This document shows positions 1 to 8,228 of a DNA stretch of 64,000 nt, piece after piece. The notes below the pieces were generated by a model, which saw only the letters and a program-made list of their open reading frames with translations, was not told the origin of the DNA and ran no database searches. The DNA comes from Neobacillus mesonae (lineage in GTDB: Bacteria > Bacillota > Bacilli > Bacillales > Cytobacillaceae), in contig NZ_KV440949.1 in the NCBI RefSeq assembly GCF_001636315.1, forward strand, positions 4,544,084 to 4,608,083, read 5' to 3'. The position numbers were made by a program, and so were the translations under genes. Position 1 is the first letter of the stretch; every line of letters starts with the position of its first letter.

Positions 1-1
1 C

Positions 2-604
2 GGTAAGAAAACAATGCTGTTTGGTCCATTGAAACCAGTGGGCTTAGAAGATCCAAAAACGAATAAAAGACCTTTTGCCGTCGTTCAATTGCGCCAAGAT
101 GATGCTGCGGGCACATTATATAATATTGTCGGCTTTCAGACCCATTTAAAATGGGGGCCGCAAAAAGAGGTCATTCAACTGATTCCTGGTCTTGAAAATG
201 CGGAAATTGTCCGTTACGGGGTTATGCATCGAAATACGTTTATTAATTCACCGAAGGTCCTGAAAGCCACTTACCAATTTAAAGAACGTGAAGATTTATT
301 ATTTGCAGGCCAAATGACAGGTGTTGAAGGCTATGTGGAATCGGCTGCAAGTGGATTAATTGCGGGAATAAATGCGGCAAGACTTGTAAAAGGACTGGAA
401 CCGGTGGAATTCCCTGCTGAGACAGCAATCGGCAGCATGGCTCGATATATTACAACAACGAATTCGAACAATTTCCAGCCAATGAATGCAAATTTCGGAT
501 TGTTTCCAGAATTGCCTGTTAAAATCAAAGGCAAACAAGAACGAAATTTACAGCACGCTAATCGAGCGCTAGAGACAATTCAGAACTTTGTGAAGGTTTT
601 GTAA
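2..604 (+). CDS. trmFO: TrmFO, tRNA (uracil-54-C5) methyltransferase, 3' part
   Basis: Folate- and FAD-dependent methyltransferase that makes ribothymidine at position 54 in the T loop of tRNA. Only the C-terminal ~200 residues are in the window; the frame is already open at base 2, and the first internal Met is at 14. The conserved stretches KTMLFGPLKPVGLEDP, FQTHLKWGPQKEV and FAGQMTGVEGYVESAASG (the FAD-binding C-terminal part) are intact and the end is normal. In Bacillus this gene follows topA and precedes xerC-hslV-hslU-codY. Identity is clear from the family motifs. Confidence 0.95.
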   Translation, partial: GKKTMLFGPLKPVGLEDPKTNKRPFAVVQLRQDDAAGTLYNIVGFQTHLKWGPQKEVIQLIPGLENAEIVRYGVMHRNTFINSPKVLKATYQFKEREDLLFAGQMTGVEGYVESAASGLIAGINAARLVKGLEPVEFPAETAIGSMARYITTTNSNNFQPMNANFGLFPELPVKIKGKQERNLQHANRALETIQNFVKVL

Positions 605-661
605 AGTATCTTGCAAGGGCTATTGAAGTGTGATAATATGTAGTAGCCCTTGCGAGGTGAA

Positions 662-817
662 TTGTTTGTAAATGTGAATTTTTTATTAACTTTAGTAAAC
701 GAGTGTTTACAATTCCTTTGGAATTATTCAAAATATACAATTGAACCATTATCAATATGGTTAAGTGAATTCCATTGTTCATATTTGCACAAGAGATTGT
801 GGATCGTTATATGCTAG
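662..817 (+). pseudogene. xerC: Probable remnant of xerC (N-terminal piece of tyrosine recombinase)
   Basis: A 51-codon open stretch (TTG at 662, or GTG at 674, to TAG at 815) follows a good ribosome site (GAGGTGA). Its residues around LQFLWNYSKYTIEPL...LSEF resemble the N-terminal SAM-like domain of Bacillus XerC/CodV, which as I recall it has LQIEKNYSQYTI...EEF there; about 12 of 29 positions agree. xerC normally lies exactly here, between trmFO and hslV. No catalytic domain (R...HxxR...Y) follows. The rest of the 605-947 interval (818-947) is AT-rich with no other recognisable gene, so the gene seems to have been lost by deletion and decay. Chance similarity of a short AT-rich ORF is possible. 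Confidence 0.55.
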
Positions 818-947
818 TCATTTATGGGATTAATTGAAACAGTTTTACTAAGAATTGTTAATGATATTTTGAAAATTTCATACATAAGTTAAACTGTACA
901 AATTGTGTGCAAAGCAAATAATTACTCCAAAGGGAGGACCATCTTAA

Positions 948-1490
948 ATGAATCAATTTCACGCAACAACAATATTTGCGATTCACCATCACGGCGAGTG
1001 CGCTATGTCAGGTGATGGTCAAGTAACATTAGGCAATGCGGTTGTGATGAAGCATACAGCGAGAAAAGTAAGAAAGATTTTTAACGGGAAGGTATTAGCC
1101 GGTTTTGCAGGTTCTGTAGCCGACGCTTTTACCCTTTTTGAACTGTTTGAAGGTAAATTGCAGGAATTTAACGGTAATCTTCAAAGAGCATCTGTCGAAC
1201 TTGCTAAAGAGTGGAGAAGCGATAAAGTACTTAGAAAGCTTGAAGCCATGCTCATTGTCATGGACCGTGAAAATTTGTTGCTGGTCTCTGGTACAGGCGA
1301 AGTAATTGAACCAGATGATGGCATTCTCGCAATCGGTTCCGGCGGGAATTATGCGTTAGCAGCCGGCCGGTCACTTAAGCGATATGCGGGGGAGCAATTA
1401 TCCGCCAAAGAAATCGCTAAGGCTTCATTAGAAATGGCTGCAGAAATATGTGTCTACACAAACCACAACATAATTGTTGAAGAGCTTTAA
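948..1490 (+). CDS. hslV: HslV (ClpQ/CodW), peptidase subunit of HslUV
   Basis: Proteolytic chamber of the ATP-dependent HslUV (ClpYQ) protease in the cytoplasm. The 180 residues match the family length, with the TTIF motif near the start, GDGQVT, and GSGGNYALAAGRSL. In B. subtilis the protein starts MSS and the N-terminal Ser has been described as the nucleophile; here it starts MNQFHATT, so Ser1 is absent and the Thr pair (residues 7-8) would be the candidate nucleophile after trimming. ATG follows GGGAGGACC at a good distance. Stop TAA overlaps the start of a non-used ATG; hslU begins 17 bases later. Confidence 0.95.
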   Translation: MNQFHATTIFAIHHHGECAMSGDGQVTLGNAVVMKHTARKVRKIFNGKVLAGFAGSVADAFTLFELFEGKLQEFNGNLQRASVELAKEWRSDKVLRKLEAMLIVMDRENLLLVSGTGEVIEPDDGILAIGSGGNYALAAGRSLKRYAGEQLSAKEIAKASLEMAAEICVYTNHNIIVEEL

Positions 1491-1507
1491 TGGGAAGGAG
1501 ACATAAA

Positions 1508-2911
1508 ATGGCTAATACAACCAACTTAACACCTCGCCAAATTGTTGAAAAACTTGATCAATATATAATCGGACAAAAGGATGCCAAAAAGGCTGTTGCT
1601 GTTGCTCTAAGGAATAGATATCGAAGAGGTCTATTAAACGAAAAACTCAGGGATGAAATTATCCCAAAGAACATTCTTATGATTGGGCCGACTGGTGTAG
1701 GTAAAACTGAAATTGCCCGGAGGATTGCCAAACTTGTCGGTGCACCATTTATTAAAGTGGAAGCTACAAAATTTACGGAAGTAGGTTATGTTGGCCGCGA
1801 TGTTGAATCGATGATTCGGGATCTAGCTGAAACAGCTGTTCGGCTTGTTAAAGAAGAGCGGATGCAGAGTGTTAAGGAGCGGGCTGAGGAAAATGCTAAT
1901 AATCGGCTTGTTGAATTATTAGTTCCATCGGCTAAGAAATCGGGAGGCTACAAAAATCCGTTGGAGATGTTATTCGGCGGAGGCAATTCTTCAACTGAAC
2001 ATGAGTCGCCGCAGGAAGATTATTCGATTCAAGAAAAGCGTAAAATCGTAAGAGAAAAACTAGCTCTTGGTGAATTAGAAAATGAAGTTGTTACAGTGGA
2101 AGTAGAAGAACAAGCACCATCCATGTTTGATATGCTGCAAGGTTCAGGGATTGAGCAAATGGGCATGAATATGCAGGATGCGCTTAGCAGCTTAATGCCA
2201 AAAAAACACAAGAAGAGAAAATTAACGGTCCGAGAAGCCAGACAGGTATTAACGAATGAAGAGGCTTCTAAGCTGATTGATATGGATGAAGTTTCAACAG
2301 AAGCGGTTTATCGTGCTGAACAAACGGGTATTATTTTTATAGATGAAATTGATAAAATTGCCAGTAAAAACTCCGGCAGTTCTTCTGCAGATGTTTCAAG
2401 AGAAGGAGTACAGCGGGATATTTTGCCTGTAGTTGAAGGCTCAACAGTTGTAACAAAATACGGTCCAATTAAAACTGACCATATTTTATTCATAGCGGCT
2501 GGAGCTTTCCATATGGCAAAGCCATCCGACTTAATCCCAGAACTGCAAGGACGTCTGCCGATTCGGGTTGAGCTGACAAAGCTTACAGTTGATGATTTTT
2601 ACCGAATCTTAGTTGAGCCTGATAATGCCTTAATTAAGCAATATCGTGCATTATTGGAAACTGAAGGTATACAAATTGAATTTTCTGACGATGCTATTCG
2701 TAGGATTGCAGAAATAGCTTTTGAGGTAAATCAAAATACCGATAATATCGGTGCAAGACGACTCCATACCATTTTAGAAAAACTATTGGAAGATCTTTCG
2801 TTTGAAGCACCTGATATCAACATGGATACAATTACGATTACACCACAATATGTTGATGAAAAACTAGGAGCTATCTCGAAGAATAAGGATTTGAGCCAGT
2901 ATATTCTTTAA
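1508..2911 (+). CDS. hslU: HslU (ClpY), ATPase subunit of HslUV
   Basis: AAA+ unfoldase that feeds substrates into HslV. Walker A GPTGVGKT lies at residues 60-67, Walker B is IIFIDEIDKI, and the C-terminal sensor 2 region (NIGARRLHTILE) and terminal hydrophobic tail (QYIL) that docks into HslV are present. Length 467 residues is normal. An earlier in-frame ATG at 1490 overlaps the hslV stop, but the ribosome site GGAAGGAG (1493-1500) lies after it and sits 7 bases before the ATG at 1508, so 1508 is chosen. Forms an operon with hslV. Confidence 0.96.
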   Translation: MANTTNLTPRQIVEKLDQYIIGQKDAKKAVAVALRNRYRRGLLNEKLRDEIIPKNILMIGPTGVGKTEIARRIAKLVGAPFIKVEATKFTEVGYVGRDVESMIRDLAETAVRLVKEERMQSVKERAEENANNRLVELLVPSAKKSGGYKNPLEMLFGGGNSSTEHESPQEDYSIQEKRKIVREKLALGELENEVVTVEVEEQAPSMFDMLQGSGIEQMGMNMQDALSSLMPKKHKKRKLTVREARQVLTNEEASKLIDMDEVSTEAVYRAEQTGIIFIDEIDKIASKNSGSSSADVSREGVQRDILPVVEGSTVVTKYGPIKTDHILFIAAGAFHMAKPSDLIPELQGRLPIRVELTKLTVDDFYRILVEPDNALIKQYRALLETEGIQIEFSDDAIRRIAEIAFEVNQNTDNIGARRLHTILEKLLEDLSFEAPDINMDTITITPQYVDEKLGAISKNKDLSQYIL

Positions 2912-3008
2912 TGTTGGTTAGGCATTTTTTCAGTCACCTAAAACAGGGCAATGATTGAATCAAACTAAAATTTAATAATGGTTGTAGTTATTTAGGAGGA
3001 AGAAACAA

Positions 3009-3788
3009 ATGGATTTATTAACAAAATCAAGAAGAATTAATGTTTTATTGCAAAAAGCTGCTGGTAAACCGGTAAACTTTAAAGAAATGGCTGATACATT
3101 AAGTGAAACGATTGAAGCGAACGTTTTTATCGTAAGCCGCCGCGGCAAGCTTCTTGGTCTGTCTATCTATCAGCAAATTGAAAATGAACGTATGAAAAAG
3201 ATGTTCGAGGAACGTCAATTCCCAGAAGAATACACAAACAAATTATTTAATGTGACTGAAACCTCTCCAAACATTGATGTAGAAAGTGAATATACGGCTT
3301 TCCCTGTGGAAAACAGAGATTTATTCCGTGAAGGATTAACGACGATTGTGCCGATCATCGGCGGCGGTGACCGCTTGGGAACTTTAATTCTTGCAAGACT
3401 TCATGATAAATTTGCTGATGATGATTTGATTCTTGCTGAATACGGTGCAACAGTTGTCGGTATGGAAATTTTACGTGAGAAATCAGAAGAAATTGAAGAA
3501 GAAGCAAGAAGCAAAGCCGTAGTTCAAATGGCCATTAGCTCATTATCTTATAGTGAGTTGGAAGCAATTGAACATATCTTCGAAGAGTTGAACGGACATG
3601 AAGGTTTATTAGTTGCATCCAAAATTGCTGACCGAGTCGGCATCACCCGTTCCGTAATTGTTAACGCACTCAGAAAACTTGAAAGTGCCGGCGTCATCGA
3701 ATCACGCTCCCTTGGTATGAAAGGAACTTATATCAAAGTTCTAAACGACAAATTCTTAGTAGAACTTGAAAAACTAAAATCTCATTAA
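3009..3788 (+). CDS. codY: CodY, GTP- and branched-chain amino acid-sensing repressor
   Basis: Global transcription regulator that represses stationary-phase and amino-acid genes when GTP and isoleucine/leucine/valine are abundant. N-terminal GAF-type ligand domain (about residues 1-155), then a linker helix, then a winged HTH with VASKIADRVGITRSVIVNALRK (about 200-222). Length 259 residues equals the family norm. AGGAGG lies directly upstream. It ends the trmFO-(xerC)-hslVU-codY cluster and is followed by a long hairpin at 3803-3847, not by the flagellar genes seen in B. subtilis. Confidence 0.97.
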   Translation: MDLLTKSRRINVLLQKAAGKPVNFKEMADTLSETIEANVFIVSRRGKLLGLSIYQQIENERMKKMFEERQFPEEYTNKLFNVTETSPNIDVESEYTAFPVENRDLFREGLTTIVPIIGGGDRLGTLILARLHDKFADDDLILAEYGATVVGMEILREKSEEIEEEARSKAVVQMAISSLSYSELEAIEHIFEELNGHEGLLVASKIADRVGITRSVIVNALRKLESAGVIESRSLGMKGTYIKVLNDKFLVELEKLKSH

Positions 3789-3802
3789 TAATGAAAACTG
3801 AA

Positions 3803-3847
3803 GGGTGTCAGGCACCATGTGAATTTTTCACATGGTGCCTGACACCC
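3803..3847. repeat. Dispersed palindromic repeat, copy 1 (perfect 21-bp stem)
   Basis: A perfect inverted repeat: 21-nt arms beginning GGGTGTCAGGCACC separated by three T residues. A near copy occurs at 60621-60667, also just after a gene. It is followed by a run of T (3851-3856), so here it may also serve as the codY terminator. The shared core GGTGTCAGGCACC marks it as a repeated element rather than an ordinary terminator. Confidence 0.85.
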
Positions 3848-3867
3848 AATTTTTTTAAAACTATAAC

Positions 3868-3896
3868 TTGATTGTTCATTTCGTCTATGCTATATT
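3868..3896 (+). promoter_or_regulatory. Sigma-A promoter of rpsB
   Basis: TTGATT (3868-3873) and TATATT (3891-3896) separated by 17 bases. The transcript would carry a leader of about 105 bases before rpsB (3904-4011); ribosomal protein S2 leaders are often autoregulated, and this leader has a repeated TGTTGA segment that could fold, but I cannot assign a known motif. Confidence 0.65.
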
Positions 3897-4011
3897 ATTT
3901 CTTGGTGTTAATACACACGCTTGTTGATTTAAACGGATGGTGCTGTTGAATCAGTTTCTGTTTAAAAATGAGATGAGCGGAGGAAATCAAACCATTAGGA
4001 GGAAAAGTTAC

Positions 4012-4716
4012 ATGTCAGTTATTTCAATGAAACAATTGCTTGAGGCTGGTGTACATTTCGGTCACCAAACTCGCCGCTGGAACCCTAAGATGAAGAAATA
4101 TATCTTCACTGAGCGTAACGGCATTTACATTATCGATCTTCAAAAAACAGTTAAGAAGGTTGAAGAAGCATACAACTGGGTGAAGGAGCTTGCTGCAAAC
4201 GGCGGTACAATGTTATTCGTTGGTACTAAGAAACAAGCTCAAGATTCAGTGAAAGAAGAAGCACAACGTTCTGGAATGTACTATGTTAACCATCGTTGGT
4301 TAGGCGGTACATTAACAAACTTTGAAACCATTCAAAAGCGTATCGGCCGTTTAAAAGACATTGAGAAAATGGCGGAAGATGGTACTTTTGAAGTACTTCC
4401 TAAAAAAGAAGTTGTTCAGCTGAAGAAAGAACAAGAACGCCTTGAGAAATTTTTAGGCGGAATCAAAGATATGAAACAGCTTCCAGATGCACTGTTCATT
4501 ATTGACCCTCGTAAAGAGCGCATCGCAGTTGCAGAAGCAAAGAAATTAAACATTCCAATCGTTGGTATTGTTGATACAAACTGTGACCCAGACGAAATCG
4601 ATGTTGTCATTCCTGCGAATGACGATGCGATCCGTGCGGTTAAGCTATTAACTTCTAAAATGGCTGATGCTATCCTAGAAGCAAAGCAAGGCGAAGAAGT
4701 AGCTGTAGAGGCTTAA
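4012..4716 (+). CDS. rpsB: Ribosomal protein S2
   Basis: Small-subunit ribosomal protein that joins late in 30S assembly. Typical S2 blocks are visible: EAGVHFGHQTRRWNPKM near the N-terminus, NHRWLGGTLTNF and DPRKERIAVAEAKKLNIPIVGIVDTNCDPDEIDVVIPAND (given here only as a landmark region around residues 165-205). The ATG at 4012 has GGAGGAAAAG upstream; an upstream in-frame start at 3937 would add 25 residues of leader that look non-coding. 234 residues. First gene of the rpsB-tsf pair. Confidence 0.97.
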   Translation: MSVISMKQLLEAGVHFGHQTRRWNPKMKKYIFTERNGIYIIDLQKTVKKVEEAYNWVKELAANGGTMLFVGTKKQAQDSVKEEAQRSGMYYVNHRWLGGTLTNFETIQKRIGRLKDIEKMAEDGTFEVLPKKEVVQLKKEQERLEKFLGGIKDMKQLPDALFIIDPRKERIAVAEAKKLNIPIVGIVDTNCDPDEIDVVIPANDDAIRAVKLLTSKMADAILEAKQGEEVAVEA

Positions 4717-4733
4717 TTTAAATAGTCTAAACT

Positions 4734-4775
4734 AAAAAAAGGTGATAAGAGGGAGACCCTTTATCACCTTTTTTT
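4734..4775 (+). terminator. Hairpin with T-run between rpsB and tsf
   Basis: GGTGATAA (4741-4748) pairs with TTATCACC (4761-4768), flanked by A7 and T7. A strong intrinsic terminator or attenuator that would lower tsf relative to rpsB. Confidence 0.85.
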
Positions 4776-4863
4776 AAAGAAATATAAACATGTTAAAGTT
4801 TTATCTTTAGCCCGAATGGCTATGATAGGTGTACATAGTATAATTTTAAGGAGGAACATACTC

Positions 4864-5748
4864 ATGGCAGTAACTGCTCAAATGGTAAAAGAATTACGCG
4901 AAAAAACAGGCGCAGGTATGATGGACTGTAAAAAAGCATTAACCGAAACAAACGGTGATATGGAAAAAGCAATCGATTTCTTACGTGAAAAAGGTATTGC
5001 AAAAGCTGCTAAAAAAGCTGATCGTATCGCAGCTGAAGGTTTAACTGGAATCGTAACTGAAGGTAACGATGCGGTCATTTTAGAAGTAAACTCTGAGACT
5101 GACTTCGTTGCGAAAAACGAAGGCTTCCAAACTCTTGTTAAAGAGCTTGCAGCACATATTCTAAAAAATAAACCGGCAACTGTTGATGAAGCATTAGCTC
5201 AAACACTGGATAACGGTGCAAATGTTGCTGACCATATTAACGCAGCCATCGCAAAAATCGGTGAGAAATTAACTCTTCGCCGCTTTACAGTTTTAACGAA
5301 AACTGATAACGACGCTTTTGGTGCATACCTTCACATGGGCGGACGTATTTCCGTATTAACGGTATTTGAAGGTTCAACTGATGCGGATGCAGCAAAAGAT
5401 GTTGCAATGCATATTGCTGCATTAAATCCTAAATATGTTTCTCGTGACCAAGTATCACAAGAAGAAGTGGAGCATGAGCGTCAAGTGTTAACGCAGCAGG
5501 CTCTTAATGAAGGTAAACCAGAAAACATCGTAGCAAAAATGGTTGAAGGCCGTCTTGGAAAATACTTTGAAGATGTTTGCGTTCTAGACCAAGCATTCGT
5601 TAAGAACCCAGATCAAAAAGTACGTCAATTTGTTGAGTCTAAGGGTGCTAAGCTTCGCGAGTTCATTCGTTATGAAGTAGGCGAAGGTATTGAAAAGCGC
5701 GAAGATAACTTTGCTGAAGAAGTAATGAACCAAGTGAATAAACAATAG
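4864..5748 (+). CDS. tsf: Elongation factor Ts
   Basis: Guanine nucleotide exchange factor for EF-Tu. N-terminal UBA-like domain (VKELREKTGAGMMDCKKAL) and the TDFV motif in ETDFVAKNE (about residues 77-85) that inserts into EF-Tu are present. 294 residues, normal length. The start ATG at 4864 follows AAGGAGGAAC; an in-frame upstream start at 4816 would add a segment lying across the likely promoter region and is rejected. Uses the codon-biased style (CGT, GAA) of highly expressed genes. Confidence 0.97.
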   Translation: MAVTAQMVKELREKTGAGMMDCKKALTETNGDMEKAIDFLREKGIAKAAKKADRIAAEGLTGIVTEGNDAVILEVNSETDFVAKNEGFQTLVKELAAHILKNKPATVDEALAQTLDNGANVADHINAAIAKIGEKLTLRRFTVLTKTDNDAFGAYLHMGGRISVLTVFEGSTDADAAKDVAMHIAALNPKYVSRDQVSQEEVEHERQVLTQQALNEGKPENIVAKMVEGRLGKYFEDVCVLDQAFVKNPDQKVRQFVESKGAKLREFIRYEVGEGIEKREDNFAEEVMNQVNKQ

Positions 5749-5810
5749 TCAACTTTTCTCCAAGTAAAACATCATTGAAGTTTTAAGGGAATGTTACTGA
5801 AATATTTTGA

Positions 5811-5841
5811 ATAGGGGACACAGTATGTGTTCCCTATTTTT
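5811..5841 (+). terminator. Terminator after tsf
   Basis: 12-bp stem ATAGGGGACACA / TGTGTTCCCTAT (one G-U) with a 3-nt loop, followed by T5. Confidence 0.8.
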
Positions 5842-5879
5842 AAAGAACAAAAGCATAGAAAATTAATACGGAGGTTTAT

Positions 5880-6605
5880 ATGAGTAGTCCAAAATACAAA
5901 CGCGTGGTGTTAAAATTAAGCGGGGAGGCATTAGCCGGAGATGAGGGCTTTGGAATTAAACCTTCTGTAATTAAATCAATTGCCACACAAGTAAAGGAAA
6001 TAGCTGAGCTTGGAGTAGAAGTAGCGGTAGTTGTCGGCGGCGGCAATATTTGGCGAGGTAAAATCGGCAGTGAAATGGGAATGGACCGGGCGACAGCAGA
6101 TTATATGGGAATGCTGGCAACGGTTATGAATTCATTAGCTCTTCAAGACAGCTTAGAACATTTAGGAATTGAATCCCGCGTACAAACTTCGATTGAAATG
6201 CGTCAAGTAGCGGAGCCGTATATTAGACGGCGGGCAATGAGACATTTAGAGAAAAAACGTGTCGTCATTTTTGCGGCAGGTACTGGAAATCCATACTTCT
6301 CAACAGATACAACAGCAGCATTGAGAGCAGCAGAAATTGATGCAGATGTGATTTTAATGGCCAAGAACAATGTTGACGGTGTTTATTCGGCAGATCCTAG
6401 GCTTGATGCGAGTGCAACGAAATATGAGGACCTGTCTTTCCTTGATGTTATTAAAGAAGGCTTGGCTGTTATGGATTCAACTGCATCATCCTTATGTATG
6501 GATAACGATATTCCGTTAATGGTATTCTCAATTACAGAGCAAGGCAATATCAAAAAAGCAGTTATGGGTGAAAAAATCGGTACAATTGTTAGGGGGAAAA
6601 ACTAA
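5880..6605 (+). CDS. pyrH: UMP kinase
   Basis: Hexameric bacterial UMP kinase of the amino acid kinase fold, making UDP from UMP and ATP. N-terminal KRVVLKLSGEALAG and the glycine-rich GGGNIWRG (nucleotide site) are present, with MGMLATVMNSLALQD and the catalytic/regulatory C-terminal segment KNNVDGVYSADPR. 241 residues. ATG follows ACGGAGGTT. Its TAA overlaps by one base the ATG of frr, so the two are likely translated together. Confidence 0.97.
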   Translation: MSSPKYKRVVLKLSGEALAGDEGFGIKPSVIKSIATQVKEIAELGVEVAVVVGGGNIWRGKIGSEMGMDRATADYMGMLATVMNSLALQDSLEHLGIESRVQTSIEMRQVAEPYIRRRAMRHLEKKRVVIFAAGTGNPYFSTDTTAALRAAEIDADVILMAKNNVDGVYSADPRLDASATKYEDLSFLDVIKEGLAVMDSTASSLCMDNDIPLMVFSITEQGNIKKAVMGEKIGTIVRGKN

Positions 6606-7162
6606 TGCCAAAACAAGTCATTGATTCGGCCAAAGATAGAATGACTAAAGGAATTCAAGCATATACGAGAGAGCTTGCAAGCATCCGTGCCGGAAGGGCG
6701 AGCGCCTCTTTGTTGGACAGAATTACAGTAGATTATTATGGAGCACCAACACCTGTAAATCAACTTGCAGGGATTTCAACTCCAGAAGCTAGACTGCTTG
6801 TTATTCAGCCGTATGATAAGTCAATTCTGGGTGAAATTGAAAAAGCCATTTTAAAGTCAGACCTTGGATTAAATCCTTCCAATGACGGATCAATTATTCG
6901 CCTTGCCATTCCGCAGCTAACGGAAGAACGTAGAAAAGAACTTGTGAAATTGGTGAAAAAAGAATCAGAAGAAGCGAAAATTGCGATTCGTAATGTCCGT
7001 CGTGATGCTAATGATGATTTGAAAAAATTAGAAAAAAATGGCGAAATTACGGAAGATGCCCTTCGCGGTTACTCTGACGATATTCAAAAGCTGACGGATG
7101 ATCACATTAATAAAATTGATCAAATTACAAAAGATAAAGAAAAGGAAATTATGGAAGTATAA
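6605..7162 (+). CDS. frr: Ribosome recycling factor
   Basis: Splits post-termination ribosomes with EF-G. 185 residues, the usual size, with the two domain signature: long three-helix bundle (SIRAGRASASLLDRI near residue 27-41; YYGAPTPVNQLA) and the C-terminal LVKKESEEAKIAIRNVRRDAND. The ATG uses AGGGGG at the end of pyrH as ribosome site. Followed by a terminator. Confidence 0.97.
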   Translation: MPKQVIDSAKDRMTKGIQAYTRELASIRAGRASASLLDRITVDYYGAPTPVNQLAGISTPEARLLVIQPYDKSILGEIEKAILKSDLGLNPSNDGSIIRLAIPQLTEERRKELVKLVKKESEEAKIAIRNVRRDANDDLKKLEKNGEITEDALRGYSDDIQKLTDDHINKIDQITKDKEKEIMEV

Positions 7163-7172
7163 TGAAAAATAG

Positions 7173-7197
7173 ACCCTCTTTTAAGGGGGTTTTTTTT
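7173..7197 (+). terminator. Terminator after frr
   Basis: ACCCTC pairs with GGGGGT around a TTTTAA loop, then a run of T8. Ends the pyrH-frr unit. Confidence 0.85.
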
Positions 7198-7372
7198 CCT
7201 ATTTAGCTTATTCTGAATTCCTTTTTATTTACATAGGTTATTTAATGAGATATCTTTAGGATTATTTGGTATGATAGAAGCATGCTAATTAATGGATATC
7301 CGATACATATTTGTATACTGATTAAAGGTTTATTTTCGGAGGCAATGAATAAGTATTTGGAGGAGCAATGTT

Positions 7373-8149
7373 ATGTTAAATAAAATAAGGCTTTGGAAGA
7401 ACCAAAATAACTCTTCCATACTCCGAGATAAAATAGAAGAAATAAAAAAATCACCGATTCCCGAACATGTTGCGATTATCATGGATGGAAATGGCCGCTG
7501 GGCCAAAAAACGGGCTTTGCCAAGAATTGCGGGACACCATGAAGGGATGAAGGTTGTCCGTAAAACGACTATGCTGGCAAATAATTTGGGCATAAAAACC
7601 TTAACACTATATGCTTTTTCTACAGAAAATTGGAAAAGGCCAAAAAACGAAGTCGATTATATTATGAAACTGCCAGAGGAATTTCTTGGCACATTTCTTC
7701 CTGAACTGGTAGAAAATAATGTTCAAGTAAAAATGATGGGCTATAAAAATCAACTTCCTGTACATACACTGCGTGCAATAGAAAAAGCTATGGAAGAAAC
7801 AAAAAATAATGATGGGCTGGTTTTAAATTTCGCTCTAAATTATGGCAGCCGGGCCGAAATCATGGATGCTGTCAAGCAGATGATTTCGGATAGCAAAAGC
7901 GGCAAATTATCGGAAGCTGACCTTGATGAACAAGTTTTTTCTTCCTACTTAATGACTGCTGAATTCCCGGATCCGGATCTTTTAATTCGTACGAGCGGTG
8001 AAATCCGATTAAGTAATTTTATGCTATGGCAATTGGCGTATTCCGAGTTTTGGTTTACGGATGTGTTATGGCCTGATTTCAACGAGGAACATTTACTTGA
8101 GGCAATTGAGGTTTTCCAAAAACGGCAGCGCCGTTTTGGGGGGATTTAA
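7373..8149 (+). CDS. uppS: Undecaprenyl diphosphate synthase (UppS)
   Basis: Cis-prenyltransferase that extends FPP with IPP to the C55 carrier used for cell wall and teichoic acid synthesis. The catalytic Asp is in IIMDGNGRWA (D38), followed by the signature RTSGEIRLSNFMLWQLAYSE near residue 200. 258 residues. The ATG at 7373 has GGAGG 9 bases upstream; an ATG at 7368 is out of frame. Starts the isoprenoid/lipid block uppS-cdsA-dxr-rseP. Confidence 0.96.
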   Translation: MLNKIRLWKNQNNSSILRDKIEEIKKSPIPEHVAIIMDGNGRWAKKRALPRIAGHHEGMKVVRKTTMLANNLGIKTLTLYAFSTENWKRPKNEVDYIMKLPEEFLGTFLPELVENNVQVKMMGYKNQLPVHTLRAIEKAMEETKNNDGLVLNFALNYGSRAEIMDAVKQMISDSKSGKLSEADLDEQVFSSYLMTAEFPDPDLLIRTSGEIRLSNFMLWQLAYSEFWFTDVLWPDFNEEHLLEAIEVFQKRQRRFGGI

Positions 8150-8228
8150 CAGTCAATTTATTTTTGAATTTAAAGAAGGCGGGCAATATTGTCAGCCTTG
8201 TATAATGACAAAGGTGTTGAAAAAATAA

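Noticed and set aside
1490..1507. hslU start at the ATG overlapping the hslV stop
   Set aside because: The ribosome site lies after it; the next ATG at 1508 gives the family N-terminus.
2912..3008. CodY box before codY
   Set aside because: No stretch close enough to AATTTTCWGAAAATT.
8189..8211. TTGTCA...TGACAA pair around TATAAT before cdsA as an operator
   Set aside because: Only 6-bp arms and no good -35; too weak to call as a feature.
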